From assembly GCA_002840715.1 (NCBI GenBank), contig PHBW01000002.1, positions 62,001 to 126,000 of the forward strand: DNA of 64,000 bases. The letters are read 5' to 3'. Shown here piece after piece: positions 63,776 through 64,000 of the stretch (its first letter is position 1; every line of letters starts with the position of its first letter). The notes under the pieces are model-generated. The model was not told the DNA's origin and searched no databases. It saw only the letters and a list, made by a program, of their open reading frames with translations. The translations under genes and the position numbers were made by a program. Origin of the DNA: Chloroflexi bacterium HGW-Chloroflexi-4 (lineage in GTDB: Bacteria; Chloroflexota; Anaerolineae; Anaerolineales; Anaerolineaceae).

Positions 63776-64000
63776 ATGTCTATGATTGGTAATATATCAT
63801 CCATCTATTCTCAAAACAATCTGACATTGGCAAATGTCAATGCGATAAATAATGTTGCAATGACCGACAAGTCAAAAGACAACTCCAATAATCAAGACGT
63901 AATAAAAGAGAATTTACAATCCACGAAGGTGACCATCTCTGAAGAGGCTCAAAGAAGACTTTCAGTGGATAAGGAATCTCAAGGCGGTGAAAAAACTGAA
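63776..64000 (+). CDS. N-terminal part of a hydrophilic gene cut by the window edge
   Basis: An open frame from ATG 63776 (or 63782) runs 75 codons to the right edge without a stop. AGG lies a few bases upstream. The visible part is hydrophilic and Asn/Ser/Lys-rich (TDKSKDNSNNQDVIKEN), with VTISEEAQRRLS near the end. It could be a small or long secreted or structural protein; the family cannot be read. Confidence 0.5.
   Translation, partial: MSMIGNISSIYSQNNLTLANVNAINNVAMTDKSKDNSNNQDVIKENLQSTKVTISEEAQRRLSVDKESQGGEKTE

Noticed and set aside
1..64000. tRNA, rRNA or CRISPR array
   Set aside because: No cloverleaf-like sequence, rRNA core or regularly spaced repeat appeared in the intergenic regions, which are mostly under 400 bases.

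Overview
The window looks like a chromosomal stretch from an anaerobic or facultative Chloroflexi bacterium, most likely of the Anaerolineae. This is an inference from gene style: secreted proteins with Thr/Pro-rich lipoprotein linkers, liv transporters with long N-terminal extensions, GH94-type phosphorylases, GyrI-like and TIGR04076 proteins, and frequent TTG and GTG starts. There is no rRNA, tRNA, CRISPR array, phage or transposase to settle taxonomy. About 50 genes are dense and mostly ordinary metabolism and signalling. Most transcription units end in clear rho-independent hairpins.

Layout. 1-2274: a truncated possible PadR-like tail, two tandem GyrI-like proteins (the second broken by an in-frame stop) and an APH-type kinase. 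2271-6407: a hybrid sensor kinase and an HD-GYP response regulator. 6743-12478: ChrB-like protein plus MFS pump, an SDR and a membrane protein, and a TetR/MFS efflux pair with a palindromic operator. 12535-15242: small genes (cytidine deaminase, GNAT, TIGR04076, DUF2812/PadR). 15453-22964: alcohol dehydrogenase and a divergent TCA hub (iclR-citrate synthase against icd-acnA). 22929-24254: an AT-rich insertion and a duplicated 3' end of acnA. 24371-32314: a trehalose-type sugar cluster (GH63-like hydrolase, GT20 synthase, GT4, OtsB) and an APC permease fused to UspA domains. 32320-36699: asparagine synthetase, an ABC-F protein behind a leader-peptide attenuator, and a peroxiredoxin-glutaredoxin fusion. 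36876-39338: a large lipoprotein with an HExxH motif. 39381-49897: two GH94-type proteins with a cupin, then a BcsB-like, Wzz/degenerate-GGDEF and sortase-like lipoprotein operon. 50034-54772: YjfB-like small protein, YcgN-like protein, LysM/M23 lipoprotein, class II aldolase and flavodiiron protein. 54899-60848: a 35-residue membrane peptide unit and the livKHMGF importer. 60869-64000: an unknown protein, a PAS/GAF/GGDEF cyclase and a truncated gene.

How it fits together. Citrate synthase, isocitrate dehydrogenase and aconitase give the oxidative branch from acetyl-CoA to 2-oxoglutarate under one IclR regulator. Several genes touch cyclic-di-GMP: an HD-GYP phosphodiesterase, an active-looking diguanylate cyclase, a BcsB-like protein and a Wzz protein with a degenerate GGDEF domain, the last two beside beta-glucan phosphorylase-like enzymes. 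The least conventional parts are the ABC-F leader (uORF MTTYIL plus terminator), the BcsB/Wzz-GGDEF/sortase-like operon without a visible BcsA, the mosaic acnA duplication and the small membrane-peptide transcription unit upstream of liv.
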